A DNA stretch of 64,000 nt from Saccharomycopsis fibuligera x Saccharomycopsis cf. fibuligera. Lineage: Eukaryota; Ascomycota; Saccharomycetes; Ascoideales; Saccharomycopsidaceae. This document shows, piece by piece, positions 11,816 to 22,566 of the stretch (positions are counted from its first letter, which is position 1; every line of letters starts with the position of its first letter). The stretch spans positions 2,542,001 through 2,606,000 of the forward strand of contig CP012818.1 in NCBI GenBank assembly GCA_001936135.1. The letters are read 5' to 3'. A program made the translations under genes and the position numbers. The notes under the pieces are model-generated. The model worked only from the letters and a program-made list of their open reading frames with translations. It was not told the origin of the DNA and made no database searches.

Positions 11816-12138
11816 TGATGAATACCGAATTGAATTGGAATGGATGAGAACTAGGGTGTTGGGCGAGAAGTGTGGTTTGACTTGTTTTAGTTTGTTCTGA
11901 TTTGGGCGATGAGCTGCTGTTTTGGGCTTTATTTACTTTTTGGTATCGAAGACAGGAAGCGAAAAAATAAAATAAAAATAAAAATAAAAATAAATAATTA
12001 AAGCCAAAAATTTATGCAAATTAGGGAAAAAACACGCGTCTGTATGCATATGCCGACAAGTTGTACCCTTTCGTCTTCCAGAAATACTATTAAGTCAATA
12101 ACATTGTGAACAGGACAGAAAGCAATAAGCAAAAAAAA

Positions 12139-12183
<45 letters not shown>

Positions 12184-13591
12184 AAAAGCTTTACAAAGTT
12201 GGGTCAGTGTTAGGCTTGCATGTGAACTTTCTGTTTTTTATTTTTGTAATGTTATCAGGCTGTGCCCTTTTGCGTGCATAGGTTTCTTACTGTAGTGTAA
12301 ATATAATGTTGATTATCTGTATTGTGTGGGTGACACATTTTTACTTTATAAAGTCTTTAAAAAATGTCTTGGAAAGTCTCAAAAATATATTTGCTGAGGC
12401 TGAATCCAGCTGTTTGGAGACTAAAAGAAAACAAGACAATAAAGTTTAAGTTCGCTGTGAAGTACGATTTTCTGCCCTGTATAATGAAGCAACAGCTTAA
12501 GCTTGCTCAAGTTATGGCCAAACCACATCCATCCGTGATACACATTTTAAATAATCCAAAGAATGAATTAAAACATTCTTGTAAAAAAAACAATTCAACA
12601 TGTTCATTTAGTAGCCAGCGCAAATTTATTGTGATATTAAGTACAAGACAGCAAAAACCATTCTATAGATAAAATCGCAAGTCTGAATTTCATGATCAAA
12701 TAAGAGTAAAAAGTTCTTAATTTTGCAGAATTTTTTTTAAAAAAAAACAAAAAAAAACAACACACTTTTGAAGTTTTTGAAATGTTTTCAAAAGTTTTCA
12801 AAAATGCCAAACTGTCTAAGTAACAATAAAACCACTACCATATTACTTTTTTTCCCTCTGCTTGATATGTTATGGAAATGAAACTGAGGTTACAAAACCT
12901 TTTTTTATTATTTAAATTTGCTTGACATCTGGCAAAATATTAAAAAGTCATTACGAATAATAATTCAAAGACTGCAGACATTTACATACAAACATTCATA
13001 TATAGAAAATTCAGAAATTGAGCAAAAAGAGAAAAAAATACACTGAAAATTGAGGCTTGAAAGCCATAATTCTATCTCTACAAAACGCGATACTTTACTA
13101 TACATGGCAATCACTTGTTTTGTTATCTTAATCATTATTCGGTAATTTAAAATGCAAATTTAAGCACATTGGAAAGATATGGCCCGTAAGCCCTTTTACT
13201 GCCTTCAAGGAGGCTGTTTTGAATTAAAGAAGGCAAGGATAGAAAATTTCCTACATCAATGCCTAATAATGACAAAGAGGAACACGTAAATTTTATTACT
13301 GCAGAAGGAGAGAAACATGAGAACATTTGTAGAGCTAATAATTATATATATCGCAAGTAATAGGCTAGGTAGATGGATAAAAGACAGAAACAGATTGTAC
13401 ATAATAACTTTTTATACAGAAAAATTTTAGATAAAAAACAAATGAAAAGAAAATCAAAAATTGTGTGGAATAGATGAATAACATATAACAAAACCAAATA
13501 GAATAAAGTGATAAAAAAAACAAAGACAAATACAAAATATTACACTAGGCTTTGTGCGATGATTTGAATTCAAGCTTTCAAGAGTTAAAGA
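11816..13591. other. intergenic region with A-rich simple repeats
   Basis: 1.8 kb between the MMS4 start and the SRM1 3' end, so the left side should carry the MMS4 promoter. It holds AAAAT pentamer repeats at about 11962-11993 and a 40-nt poly(A) run at 12142-12181. A 102-codon ATG frame at 12364-12672 has no recognisable features and I do not call it a gene. Confidence 0.6.
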
Positions 13592-15106
13592 TTAAGCATT
13601 TTCGGCTCTCTTTTCTTCAAGTTCTTCAACTTTATCTTCTCTTTTTTCGACTTCTTCATCTGGCAACTTAACCCCAGCACTAACAGAAAATTGACCACCA
13701 GCGCCAATTAACAAAATGTTATGGTCTTGAGTAGCCGTGTTTTTTATTCTTGTTGGAATTTCAATATCTTCATCGACTAAACCTTGGCCAACGGCATAAG
13801 TATCACCATACCCCCAAGAATAAGCAATTCCGTCTTCAGAAATAGCAAGAGAATGATGCGAACCAGCAGCCACAGTTCTGAATTTTGGAACATTTGGTAC
13901 TAATGTTGGGAAGGGAATAGCCCTGATCCTATCATGTGCATCTTTATAACTGTATTCTGGGTAATTCTTCTTGGCAATACCAACTTCCAACATATCAACT
14001 CTACCAAAAGAATATAAGGATCCGTCTGAACTAAGGGCTAATGAATGATGTTCCCCGGCAGCAATTTGAGTGATTTGCTTACCGGATAATCTAGTGATTT
14101 TGGTTGGTCTAGTGACAACATCACCATCGACCAATTCTTCCTTGATACCAACTTGGCCATATTGATTAAGACCCCAAGAAAAGACTTCACCTTTTGTGTC
14201 GATAGCAAAAGAGTGGTAGTCACCAGAAGCAATGTACTTGATATTTTTCAATGCTACCGGTAATGGTTTAAGAGATTGTAATCTAGTTCTTTCCATGATT
14301 TTTCTTCCGAGTTGGTATTGCTGTCCATCACCCCAACCAAATACATTACCATAAGCATCAAGTGCTAACAAGTGATCTTTACCTGGCGCCAATTGGACGA
14401 TATTCTTAAATCCTGGGATTTTTTTTGGAGTTTTTTGAATCTTGGTATCGGCAGAGAACCCCAATAATCCTTCATTGCATCTAAAACAACCCCAAGCGTA
14501 AACATCACCATTATCGTACAAGACAGCACTAAGGTTATCAGTAGCAGCCAACTGGATGATTTTTGCATCATCAGTGGGTAAACCTTCAACAATACCTGGA
14601 GTTGATTCTGCTTCATTCAAATCACCATCGTCATCATCATCTTCATCATCTTTTTTATTTTCTTTAATATCTTTGAGCTTTTCTTTACCAGCAGTATCTC
14701 TACCAAGCACAGCAGAATCATTAGCGCCCCAAGACCATACTTTATTGTCTTTATCCAAAACAAGAGTATGCATACCACCAACGGCAAAATCAACAACGCC
14801 TACAGTGTCCTTGGATAAAAATGGATTCAATCTTGGACGCTTGACTTCTTTGGTTTTGGCAGCAGGACCCAACCCAAGCTCACACATTGAACCAGTGCCC
14901 CAAACAAACACATCTAACGGTTCGCCTTTAGGCTTTGGTGTTTCATTCAATGCTGGTTTCACCTTTTTCACTCTACCGTTGGATTTGGCAGCAGGGACAG
15001 CAGCGGCGGCGCCATTAGCAGTGCTGGTAGCGGAGGTTTTTGTTTTTTTGGCTTCTGGCTTGGTAACTTTTGAAGCACCATTAGCTCTGACACGTTTAGG
15101 AGGCAT
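13592..15106 (-). CDS. SRM1: Ran guanine nucleotide exchange factor, RCC1 homologue
   Basis: 504 aa, close to S. cerevisiae Srm1/Prp20 (482 aa). A basic, Lys/Ala-rich N-terminus (MPPKRVRANGASK, nuclear import and chromatin binding) precedes a seven-bladed RCC1 propeller. The blades carry the repeat signature: VWSWGANDSAVLG, VYAWGCF, VFGWGDGQQYQLG, VFSWGLNQYGQVG, LYSFGRVD and AYSWGYGDTYAVG. An acidic loop (KKDDEDDDDDGD) is inserted after the first blade, near residues 150-165, and a charged tail follows the last. The protein loads Ran (Gsp1) with GTP on chromatin and so drives nucleocytoplasmic transport. It is divergent from ENP1. Confidence 0.95.
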   Translation of the reverse strand: MPPKRVRANGASKVTKPEAKKTKTSATSTANGAAAAVPAAKSNGRVKKVKPALNETPKPKGEPLDVFVWGTGSMCELGLGPAAKTKEVKRPRLNPFLSKDTVGVVDFAVGGMHTLVLDKDNKVWSWGANDSAVLGRDTAGKEKLKDIKENKKDDEDDDDDGDLNEAESTPGIVEGLPTDDAKIIQLAATDNLSAVLYDNGDVYAWGCFRCNEGLLGFSADTKIQKTPKKIPGFKNIVQLAPGKDHLLALDAYGNVFGWGDGQQYQLGRKIMERTRLQSLKPLPVALKNIKYIASGDYHSFAIDTKGEVFSWGLNQYGQVGIKEELVDGDVVTRPTKITRLSGKQITQIAAGEHHSLALSSDGSLYSFGRVDMLEVGIAKKNYPEYSYKDAHDRIRAIPFPTLVPNVPKFRTVAAGSHHSLAISEDGIAYSWGYGDTYAVGQGLVDEDIEIPTRIKNTATQDHNILLIGAGGQFSVSAGVKLPDEEVEKREDKVEELEEKRAENA

Positions 15107-16360
15107 TTGTGGATTTCGGTTATGGTAGTAATTGAGTAAGAGAACCTTGGTCAGTTATGCTAAATTTTCGGTTGCTTCACTATTGATTCGAATGTTTTTG
15201 TAAATCTAGCGAGCATGCTGCGACCACCAATCAATGTAAACAAGCGGGGCGGGCAGTGAAATTTTCTTAGCAAAATATCGCATCACGTGCATTATTCATG
15301 CATTTACAACTTCAACTTTACTGATGTTTATGAGCAATGGCAATTGCCACTAGATGACATTAAAATGGCAAGGAAGGTATTTTGAGTTTATAATAATATC
15401 ATAGTATGGCAGATACAATTACGGGTGAAGACAGTTTCGCAGACATTAACGATGAGAGAGCATAACGGCAGCAGTGTAGCAATAACAATGATGTTATTAC
15501 GCATATACAGAGTCTAGGGTGCAAAGTATCAAAGTACATGATCAGAGGGGAAAAGGAAATGCTGCAACAATGCTGAACACCACAGACCTACAGAATAGCA
15601 AAATGTGCGATTTTCTCTGTTGATAAAACAATCAAGAGTAGAAAACTTGTGCTTGCCATTTATATATCAAAACTTCTTAACAAAGATTGACATTTTCTGT
15701 TTGCGCCATGCAAAATTAACAAAACGGTTTAATGACAATGTCCTCACTGAGCAATAAAAACTAAAAAAATTAAAAGTCCCAAATCCGCTGTGCAATTGTT
15801 TTCACTACGCGTAATCCTACAAGTCCAATAAAAATCGGCTATAACTATAGTAGTTTCTGATTTCGAGTTTAACCATTTCCGGCAATGTCCGACCTTTATA
15901 ATTGCAACGGTGTAGACGCTCTCACTTACTGGTCAAGTACGCATGCGCCATGCTTAAACATTTTGAACAAAAAGCTTTAATTTATTATCCAATGATACAA
16001 GCAGACATTCACCACTTCAAGAATTCTTGTGTAAATCAAACAGCATTAATGATGTTCAAATAAAGACTATTGTATCAACTAGGCTGCATGATGATCCCAC
16101 AAATTTGGCATATTACGGCCGGGTAGCGAGATGAGCTTAAAAAAAATTTTTGAAATTTTTTTAAGCTTTTGATATAGACGTTGCAGCGATAGTGAGGGAT
16201 AATAAATAGGATTGCCGAGTAAAGCGTCAGTTAGATCATATAAATTAGATATACTATAGATACCCTCAAATTTCCAAAACCAGGTATAGCCCAAAGTTGG
16301 TATAAATAACAAACAGTGCCCTAATAAAAACAACAAACTAGAATATAAAGGAAATTAATA
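15107..16360. other. SRM1-ENP1 divergent intergenic region
   Basis: 1.25 kb shared by two divergent promoters. A CACGTG-containing site (TCACGTGCA) lies near 15284-15292 on the SRM1 side, and a PAC/RRPE pair on the ENP1 side is listed separately. An 85-codon minus-strand frame at 16079-16336 overlaps that promoter and is treated as chance. Confidence 0.5.
16126..16163 (+). promoter_or_regulatory. PAC and RRPE elements upstream of ENP1
   Basis: GCGAGATGAGCTT (16126-16138) contains the PAC core GATGAGCT and is followed at once by an A/T block, AAAAAATTTTTGAAATTTTT, at 16141-16160, which matches the rRNA-processing element (RRPE). PAC plus RRPE is the standard promoter signature of yeast ribosome-biogenesis genes (Dot6/Tod6 and Stb3 sites). 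It lies about 200 bp before the ENP1 start. Confidence 0.7.
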
Positions 16361-17863
16361 ATGGGAAAGGTATCTGTCGCTAGCACAAAGCAAAAGCCAC
16401 AACATTCTCCATTATATAAGGACATCACGTCTGAAGGTGGAAAGTTGAGAAAGACTCCAAGAGGCAACAGTAAAAGATCCAAAGACGGTAACAATAAGGG
16501 GCAAGATGAAGAAGGGTTTGTTGATGCTGCTGCATCTAGAAAGATTCTTCAGTTAGCTAGAGAACAGCAAGAAGAGATTGATGAAGAAGAAAATGCACAA
16601 CAAAGTAACATAACTCACAAGTATAGATTTCAAATGCCTGAAGATTCAGATAATGATGATGAGGCGGGTGGTAGTAGTGAAGCAGAAGATGAGGCACAAT
16701 TTGCTGAGTTAGAAGATTTCGATGAACAGGAATTAGAAGGAGATGAAGAAGAAGAAGTCAATGAAGAAGATGCCAAACTTTTTGAACAGTATCTCAATAG
16801 CACAAAAAGTAGTAATGCTGGTGCCAATTTTGACGGTTTCGGATCATACAATTTAGCGGACAAAATCATGGCGGAAATTGAAGCTAAAAAAGCTCAAATT
16901 GAAGAACAAAATCAAGCTGGCAGTGAAAATGAAGAAAATAGACAAGGAGGAGTGATGTTGCCACCTAAAGTGATTGCGGCATATACTCAAATAGGTCAAG
17001 TTTTATCCACTTGGACGCATGGTAAGTTACCAAAATTATTCAAAATTATTCCATCTTTAAACAACTGGGAAGATGTGCTTTATGTCACTGATCCTGCCGG
17101 TTGGTCCCCCAATGCATGTTATGAAGCCACTAGACTTTTTGTTTCCAATTTACATGCTAAAGAAGCTGAAAAATTTGTGAATATGGTACTTTTAGATAGA
17201 TTTAGAGACAACATTGAAGAAGATGAATCTCATCATTTGAATTATCATTTATATCGTGCATTGAAAAAGGCATTATATAAACCAAGCGCATTCTTTAAAG
17301 GTTTCTTGTTCCCATTGGTGGAGTCTGGTTGTTCTAATAGAGAAGCAATGATTGCTGGATCGGTATTATCCAAAGTCAGTATTCCGGTCTTGCATTCATC
17401 AGTGGCACTAAGTTATTTGCTTAATTTGGATTTTAGTCCTGCAGTAACGTTCTTTATTAAAGTGTTATTGGAGAAAAAATACGCTTTACCATATCAAACT
17501 GTGGACGATTTGGTTTTCTACTTCATGAAATTCAGAATTTTACCAGGGGCTAGCACCGGTGCTACTAGCGGTGGTGCGGGAGCTGATATAATTGAAGATG
17601 ATACCGCCATGGATGGTGCTTATGCTAGTAATAGCAAGAAGGAAAACGTATTGCCTGTTGTGTGGCATAAAGCGTTTTTGGCATTTGCTCAAAGATACAA
17701 GAATGATATCACTGATGATCAAAGAGATTTCTTGTTGGAAACTGTGAGACAAAGATTCCATAAACAAATTGGACCAGAAATCAGAAGAGAATTGTTGGCT
17801 GGTAAACCGAGAATGACTGGTGGCATCAAAGAGACCGAACCGGAAATGATGGACATTTTTTAG
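16361..17863 (+). CDS. ENP1: bystin, 40S ribosomal subunit biogenesis factor
   Basis: 500 aa, close to yeast Enp1 (483 aa). A basic N-terminus, then a long Glu/Asp-rich stretch (about residues 90-145, EELEGDEEEE type), lead into the bystin domain from about residue 200. Landmarks are LPKLFKIIPSLNNWEDVLYV, TDPAGWSPNACYEATRLF, RALKKALYKPSAFFKGFLFP and PVLHSSVALSYLL. Enp1 belongs to the 90S and pre-40S particles and is needed for 18S rRNA processing and small-subunit export. The promoter carries PAC and RRPE elements, which fits co-regulation with other biogenesis genes. Confidence 0.96.
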   Translation: MGKVSVASTKQKPQHSPLYKDITSEGGKLRKTPRGNSKRSKDGNNKGQDEEGFVDAAASRKILQLAREQQEEIDEEENAQQSNITHKYRFQMPEDSDNDDEAGGSSEAEDEAQFAELEDFDEQELEGDEEEEVNEEDAKLFEQYLNSTKSSNAGANFDGFGSYNLADKIMAEIEAKKAQIEEQNQAGSENEENRQGGVMLPPKVIAAYTQIGQVLSTWTHGKLPKLFKIIPSLNNWEDVLYVTDPAGWSPNACYEATRLFVSNLHAKEAEKFVNMVLLDRFRDNIEEDESHHLNYHLYRALKKALYKPSAFFKGFLFPLVESGCSNREAMIAGSVLSKVSIPVLHSSVALSYLLNLDFSPAVTFFIKVLLEKKYALPYQTVDDLVFYFMKFRILPGASTGATSGGAGADIIEDDTAMDGAYASNSKKENVLPVVWHKAFLAFAQRYKNDITDDQRDFLLETVRQRFHKQIGPEIRRELLAGKPRMTGGIKETEPEMMDIF

Positions 17864-18515
17864 GTGAAGTTTTGTTAGAGCGGAGGTGTGCTGGTGTGAT
17901 GGAATGTATTTTATATATATATATATTTATAAAACAGATTTTTTTGCATTGTTATTATCATACAAAGTTTAACATTCTGATTTTTGAAGTTATTTTGTAA
18001 ACACAGTAATGACATGCTGCAAGGCATCTTGACCAATGTTCTGGTAATAGTAAAAGCCCAGAAAATTGAAATCTTTTTTCGAATATAAAACGCTTATAGG
18101 CTCACTGGTATATTAATTTTTGAGGAACATCAAGACCGAGCCCATGGCTGCCTTTTACATGGCGCTTCAACTTTGGAAAAGAACCAATATAGCGGGGTCC
18201 CAGGCTAATTTTGATCCTTTTACATTTTTTTTTGTACTATTTTAGCCAACCTGAGCAACGATAGATTTCGCAGCACCCCAAGTAGATTCTGCGGATTAGA
18301 ATAACAACAGCAAATAAAAGCACGTATAAACATTAGTGTATCATAGAATCTGTCTTTACGAAAATTTTGTTTACAACTTGCAAACATAAGATCAAAATTT
18401 ACAAGCGGAATAGGGCAGAATAACATTCGACAAGCCGATATTCATTCGTGTGTATATCATATCCTATACAATTAAACAGCAAACAAAGAAATAGAGTTGT
18501 TGCTTTAAACATGAT
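17864..18515. other. ENP1-JLP1 convergent intergenic region
   Basis: Two genes converge here, so the 650 bp should hold both 3' ends. A TA dinucleotide stretch lies near 17910-17930. No gene seen. Confidence 0.6.
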
Positions 18516-19796
18516 TTAATCCAAATTCAAACCCAAAGCCTCTCTCCGAGATTTTGACTTTTCATCAAAATATGGAATTTCTGCCAAACTAGTGACTCTA
18601 GTACCATGACGTGGCTGTTTACCTTCGTGATCCCAAACCGATCTATGCTGAGTAATTCTGTTATCCCAAATAGCACTTGAACCTAAGCCAGGGGCACTAG
18701 GTTTCCAATTGAATCTGACTTGAATATCAGCATTTTTTTCATAGACATCAAACAAATAATTCAAAATTAAATCACTTTCTACTGGATTCAACCCAACAAT
18801 TCTTCTAGTCATGCCACGGTTGACAAAGAGCGACTTCCAGCCTGTGGCTGGGTGTGTTCTCACCAATGGATGTTCTCTCTCTATTTTTTTAGGTCCAGAA
18901 AATGGATCATTGCGATCTAAATAGCCATGAGCAGAAATGAACACTGCTTTCTTGCCATCTAAGAATTTTTGCAATTCTGGTGATAATTTATCGTAAGCAC
19001 CATAACCAGAGGCCCAAAGAGTATCGCCACCAACTTCTGGTACAGTATCATTATGCAAATGAGTAATACCAGCTGGCTGGTGTTCATGAACCAAATCAGT
19101 ATGCCAGATTTCGTTACCTTTGGAATGATATTGGGAATTGAAATTACCCCAGTTGTTGTTTTTATAAGTGATGCCCTTGCCGTTGTGTTTCAAGTTCCTG
19201 TAATCTGACCAAATTACAGAAATGCCAGGCAAGCCAGGAACTTGACTCACTTGGGGATGTTTTTCCACCTGGCCCCAATAGTGGCCCAATTCTAATTGTT
19301 TTTGAGGGCTGAGTTTCTGGTCTTTGAAGAAAACTACGCCACGCTCAGCAATAAGTAATGCTAATTCGTCCTTTTGCTTGTCGTTGAGATCGGCAAGTTG
19401 CAAACCAACAATTTCAGTGCCAATATGATTAGTCAAGTTTCTGACTTCCTTAGCAGCACCAAAGAGGGCTTTCTTTTCTGGATCAGCATTTTTGCCGCGT
19501 TCAATGTATGGGTAATCTTCATTTCTGACTTGAAATGCTTCGTCGACATAAACCGGGATCTTGGCAATGTCTGGTCTAGATGGGTAACCTTTACTGATGT
19601 CTACCCCAGCTTCTTCGAATCTTTTACGAGCCGGGTCTGGAAGGATTGTAAGGCCTTCTGGATCAGGACCATGAACGCTGGCTTCCGGGCCACCTGTGGT
19701 GATGTTTTTAGAGATAATAAGGTTTTTGATGTGTTCGTCGAGTGGAACGTTTTTGTTGTCCTGAGCCCCAGTTAGCTCAATGGTTGTGGTGGACAT
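18516..19796 (-). CDS. JLP1: Fe(II)/2-oxoglutarate-dependent sulfonate dioxygenase (TauD/JLP1 family)
   Basis: 426 aa (yeast Jlp1 412 aa). The TauD fold motifs are intact: the iron-binding H-x-D in EIWHTDLVHEHQP near residue 230, the distal His in WDNRITQHRSVWDHEG near 384, and the 2-oxoglutarate-binding Arg in RHGTRVTS shortly after. The family oxidises sulfonates such as isethionate or taurine, or sulfate esters, to release sulfite, letting the cell use them as a sulfur source. The exact substrate cannot be told. It is divergent from a flavin monooxygenase across 925 bp, which may point to joint control. Jlp1 in S. cerevisiae is induced by sulfur limitation. Confidence 0.85.
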   Translation of the reverse strand: MSTTTIELTGAQDNKNVPLDEHIKNLIISKNITTGGPEASVHGPDPEGLTILPDPARKRFEEAGVDISKGYPSRPDIAKIPVYVDEAFQVRNEDYPYIERGKNADPEKKALFGAAKEVRNLTNHIGTEIVGLQLADLNDKQKDELALLIAERGVVFFKDQKLSPQKQLELGHYWGQVEKHPQVSQVPGLPGISVIWSDYRNLKHNGKGITYKNNNWGNFNSQYHSKGNEIWHTDLVHEHQPAGITHLHNDTVPEVGGDTLWASGYGAYDKLSPELQKFLDGKKAVFISAHGYLDRNDPFSGPKKIEREHPLVRTHPATGWKSLFVNRGMTRRIVGLNPVESDLILNYLFDVYEKNADIQVRFNWKPSAPGLGSSAIWDNRITQHRSVWDHEGKQPRHGTRVTSLAEIPYFDEKSKSRREALGLNLD

Positions 19797-20721
19797 CGCG
19801 GAGGTTTTTTGGCGAGAGAAAAGCGGAGGAAGTAGGAATATAGAAAAAAAAAGCTGTCGCTTGATTGACGGAGCAAAAAAGGTGCTACATGGTTGTCAAA
19901 GAGGCTTGGGTATGGCGTGTTTATATACATTTCGTCAGCTACAATGCTACATGCATTGGATACAGCCACATGTTGAGACGGGCGAGGGTGTCACTGGTGT
20001 GTTGACGTGCGCATTAGTAATAGAGTGTGGCTCACGCGACGGGACACGGCGTGGCTTTATCAGGAAAAGAGCGGAAGGCAAGCGGCCAATCAGAGGAAGA
20101 GAGTGGTGATTAGGGGACCGAGTTAGGGAGGTGGAAGAGTTGTACGATGGTATCTTATACAGTTGTTGAGTGTGATGGGGACTCAGCAGAAAATGATTGT
20201 GGTAGAATGCGTGTTCCCGTGCAAAGAGAAAATAATCTCCGAGGATGCTGTCACTCGCCATGACAGGTGCCGCCGCAACGGGTCTTACACCACCAATAAA
20301 CTAGCTACTCCACCAGCCACTATGTCGCAGCAGACCGAACCAGACACGCTCGCAGTATACCGTATATATGCGATGGCACAATTATATCTTGACGTTATCC
20401 TTTGCACTCCATGTATTTTCTGTGTTCCACACCTCCACCGCTCCTTCCACGGCTGCTGGCGTCCTCGGCTAAATCTCAGATCATGCATCATGTTCCTACT
20501 GTGGCTGACATCATGTGCGCTGATACTATCCAGCTCGCTTCCCTTTTCTCTCAGAAAAGGCTATAATTTGGTTGATGATTAATATATAACTCGGAAGAAA
20601 CTTCTAAATAAGCACTCATTGATAATCAACCTCGGACATATTCATTACTATATTTTTTTTTTCCTTTCAGTCCCTCGTCCACTTGCCCCAGATCCAAACG
20701 TCCCAGCTGAACAATCCAGTC
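19797..20721. promoter_or_regulatory. JLP1-FMO divergent promoter region, locally GC-rich
   Basis: 925 bp between two divergent starts. The middle part (about 19975-20540) is visibly richer in G+C than the rest of the window, with segments such as GACGGGACACGGCGTGG and GCCGCCGCAACGGG. No CACGTG was seen. A pyrimidine tract ending in CAG (about 20651-20670) sits just before the FMO start and resembles a splice acceptor, but no convincing donor or branch site was found. Confidence 0.45.
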
Positions 20722-22566
20722 ATGCCCATCAAATCAGTAGCCATCATCGGCGGTGGCCCATCAGGTATCGCTTCTCTTTATGAGCTCACCAGAGTCGACG
20801 CTTCGGGCCAGTCACTTTTTGGTTCCAGGGACATCTCCCACCTCGAACAAACAAACCAGCTAGCATTCGACAAAGTTGTGCTTTTTGAAAGAAACCCAAG
20901 TGTTGGCGGTGCCTGGAGCGATTCCGTCGCCGGAAAATCAGTGGATCCCCAACTTCCTCCACTTCAACAGCTACAAAGCAACTTGTATAACAAACCAGAT
21001 GAAATTTATGCTAAACCAGCCTTGCCCCAAGGCGCCGAGTCCGCTTCGTTTGAAGAATCGTTGCTCGTGGATACTGAAGCTGAGTCTGAAGATCAAGCGG
21101 AGCAAAAGTATCAGTACCAGTGGCGCGGTACCGGGGTTTATAGCGGATTATTCACCAATGTGCCGGCCAAGTACATGTCCTTTTCATTTGACGAATATGA
21201 CCATCAAAAGATTAGACAGAAATACCCGAAATTGCAAGTATTACAGCCGGCTGAGGATGTTGGAGCATACTTGAAAAAGGTCGCCGAGCGTAACCATTTG
21301 TACAAAAATATCAGATTGAATACCAATGTGGAGAATGTCAAAAAGTTGGATACTGGAAAATGGTTGGTCACAGTGAGAGAAAAATTTGTTGTTAAGGAAA
21401 ATAACAAAGACAAATTTTATGAAAAATGGTATTCTGACACCTTTGATGCAGTTATCCTTGCTAATGGCAAAACTATCCCTCACGTTCCCATTTTCCCCCA
21501 CTTGGCCGAATTTGTTGAGCGTAATACGTCCAAACCCAGGGAACAACAAGCTCTCATCACCCACGCTAAAGCAGTCCCAGATCCGAAATTCCTCAGGAAG
21601 GCCAAAAAAGTCTTGTTTGTTGGAAGTAGCGTTAGCGCTGCTGATTTGCTCCAGTACGCCTTTCCTCGTCATGGTCATGGCTCGCCAAATTCTGTATTCA
21701 TATCTCGCAAGTCTGAGTCCAGTTTCCGTACAGAATGGATAGATTTTGCTTGCTATAGTTCTGGAATCACCACCAAACCTACCATCAAGCAATTCCTCCC
21801 GGACCAAAACGCAATCGAGTTTGATGATGGCACCGTTGAAGCTGATTTCGATGTAATTTTATTTGCAACGGGATACCATATGCATTATCCATTTCTCGAT
21901 CAGCATCAATACCCACAGCAGCATCAACATCACGACGTTTCGGGTTTTTACTTGTTTACTTTTTCACGCAATGATCCCACTTTGGCGCTTGTTGGGAACA
22001 CCTATGCTGGGTTCTTTTTTAATAGGGTGGAATCCCAAGCAGCGGCACTTGCTGGCGTCTGGGGCGGTTTCAGCAAGCTTGCATCACCGGAAGAACAAGA
22101 AAAATGGTTTGCCAATAAGAAGGCCCAAGAGTTGAAAGTGTTTTTTATCAAACGGAATTTTATTGATCCGTTGATCAAGTTAGCAGTACGTGGAAGACCT
22201 AATCCTTTCGACTTGGGCGACAGATATGAACATGTGAGAGATGTAAGTGAGGGAAAACGATTAGTGGAACAGATATTTTTTGAACTAAAAGATGGCAAGT
22301 ATGCGCCAGAAGACTTGTTTCGATTAGGATGGAGTGACCAAGTGCAGCAAGGTGACGCGTCTAGTTTTAGCAATGGCTTTATTGATAAGTTGGCAGACTT
22401 GAGTGTCGCTGAGGGTTACAACGTTGGAAGAGCGCTGAGAGACAGTTTGCAGAGTAGTGGAAGTGAATTCGATAGTGATAATTATGCGAGAATTAAGGGG
22501 AGCAGTAGCTCTTTGAATACTGATATCACCAAGATTGCTGAACCATCGTCTAGTTTGGAAAAATGA
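20722..22566 (+). CDS. flavin-containing monooxygenase-like enzyme
   Basis: 614 aa from the ATG that opens MPIKSVAIIGGGPSGIASLY, placing the FAD-binding GxGxxG at residues 9-14 as usual. A second nucleotide-binding motif, KKVLFVGSSVSAADLLQYA, near residue 300 binds NADPH, and LFATGYHMHYPF near 385 is the FMO/NMO ATGY motif. The enzyme should use FAD, NADPH and O2 to oxygenate a soft nucleophile (N or S) in a small molecule. It is larger than yeast Fmo1 (432 aa) because of insertions near residues 55-110 and a Ser-rich tail. The reading frame stays open upstream of the ATG, but no better start exists. The neighbouring dioxygenase suggests a sulfur- or nitrogen-source role; that is inference. 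Confidence 0.8.
   Translation: MPIKSVAIIGGGPSGIASLYELTRVDASGQSLFGSRDISHLEQTNQLAFDKVVLFERNPSVGGAWSDSVAGKSVDPQLPPLQQLQSNLYNKPDEIYAKPALPQGAESASFEESLLVDTEAESEDQAEQKYQYQWRGTGVYSGLFTNVPAKYMSFSFDEYDHQKIRQKYPKLQVLQPAEDVGAYLKKVAERNHLYKNIRLNTNVENVKKLDTGKWLVTVREKFVVKENNKDKFYEKWYSDTFDAVILANGKTIPHVPIFPHLAEFVERNTSKPREQQALITHAKAVPDPKFLRKAKKVLFVGSSVSAADLLQYAFPRHGHGSPNSVFISRKSESSFRTEWIDFACYSSGITTKPTIKQFLPDQNAIEFDDGTVEADFDVILFATGYHMHYPFLDQHQYPQQHQHHDVSGFYLFTFSRNDPTLALVGNTYAGFFFNRVESQAAALAGVWGGFSKLASPEEQEKWFANKKAQELKVFFIKRNFIDPLIKLAVRGRPNPFDLGDRYEHVRDVSEGKRLVEQIFFELKDGKYAPEDLFRLGWSDQVQQGDASSFSNGFIDKLADLSVAEGYNVGRALRDSLQSSGSEFDSDNYARIKGSSSSLNTDITKIAEPSSSLEK

Noticed and set aside
12364-12672. 102-codon ATG frame on the plus strand between MMS4 and SRM1
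   Set aside because: No domain, no biased codon use, no signal; AT-rich intergenic setting. Could be chance.
20163-20582. 139-codon plus-strand frame in the JLP1-FMO promoter region
   Set aside because: No ATG at the start of the frame and no domain; the GC-rich spacer makes long open frames likely.
20640-20721. Intron just upstream of the FMO start (pyrimidine tract plus CAG)
   Set aside because: No TACTAAC-type branch site or donor with an upstream ATG exon was found; the ATG at 20722 gives a complete FAD motif.
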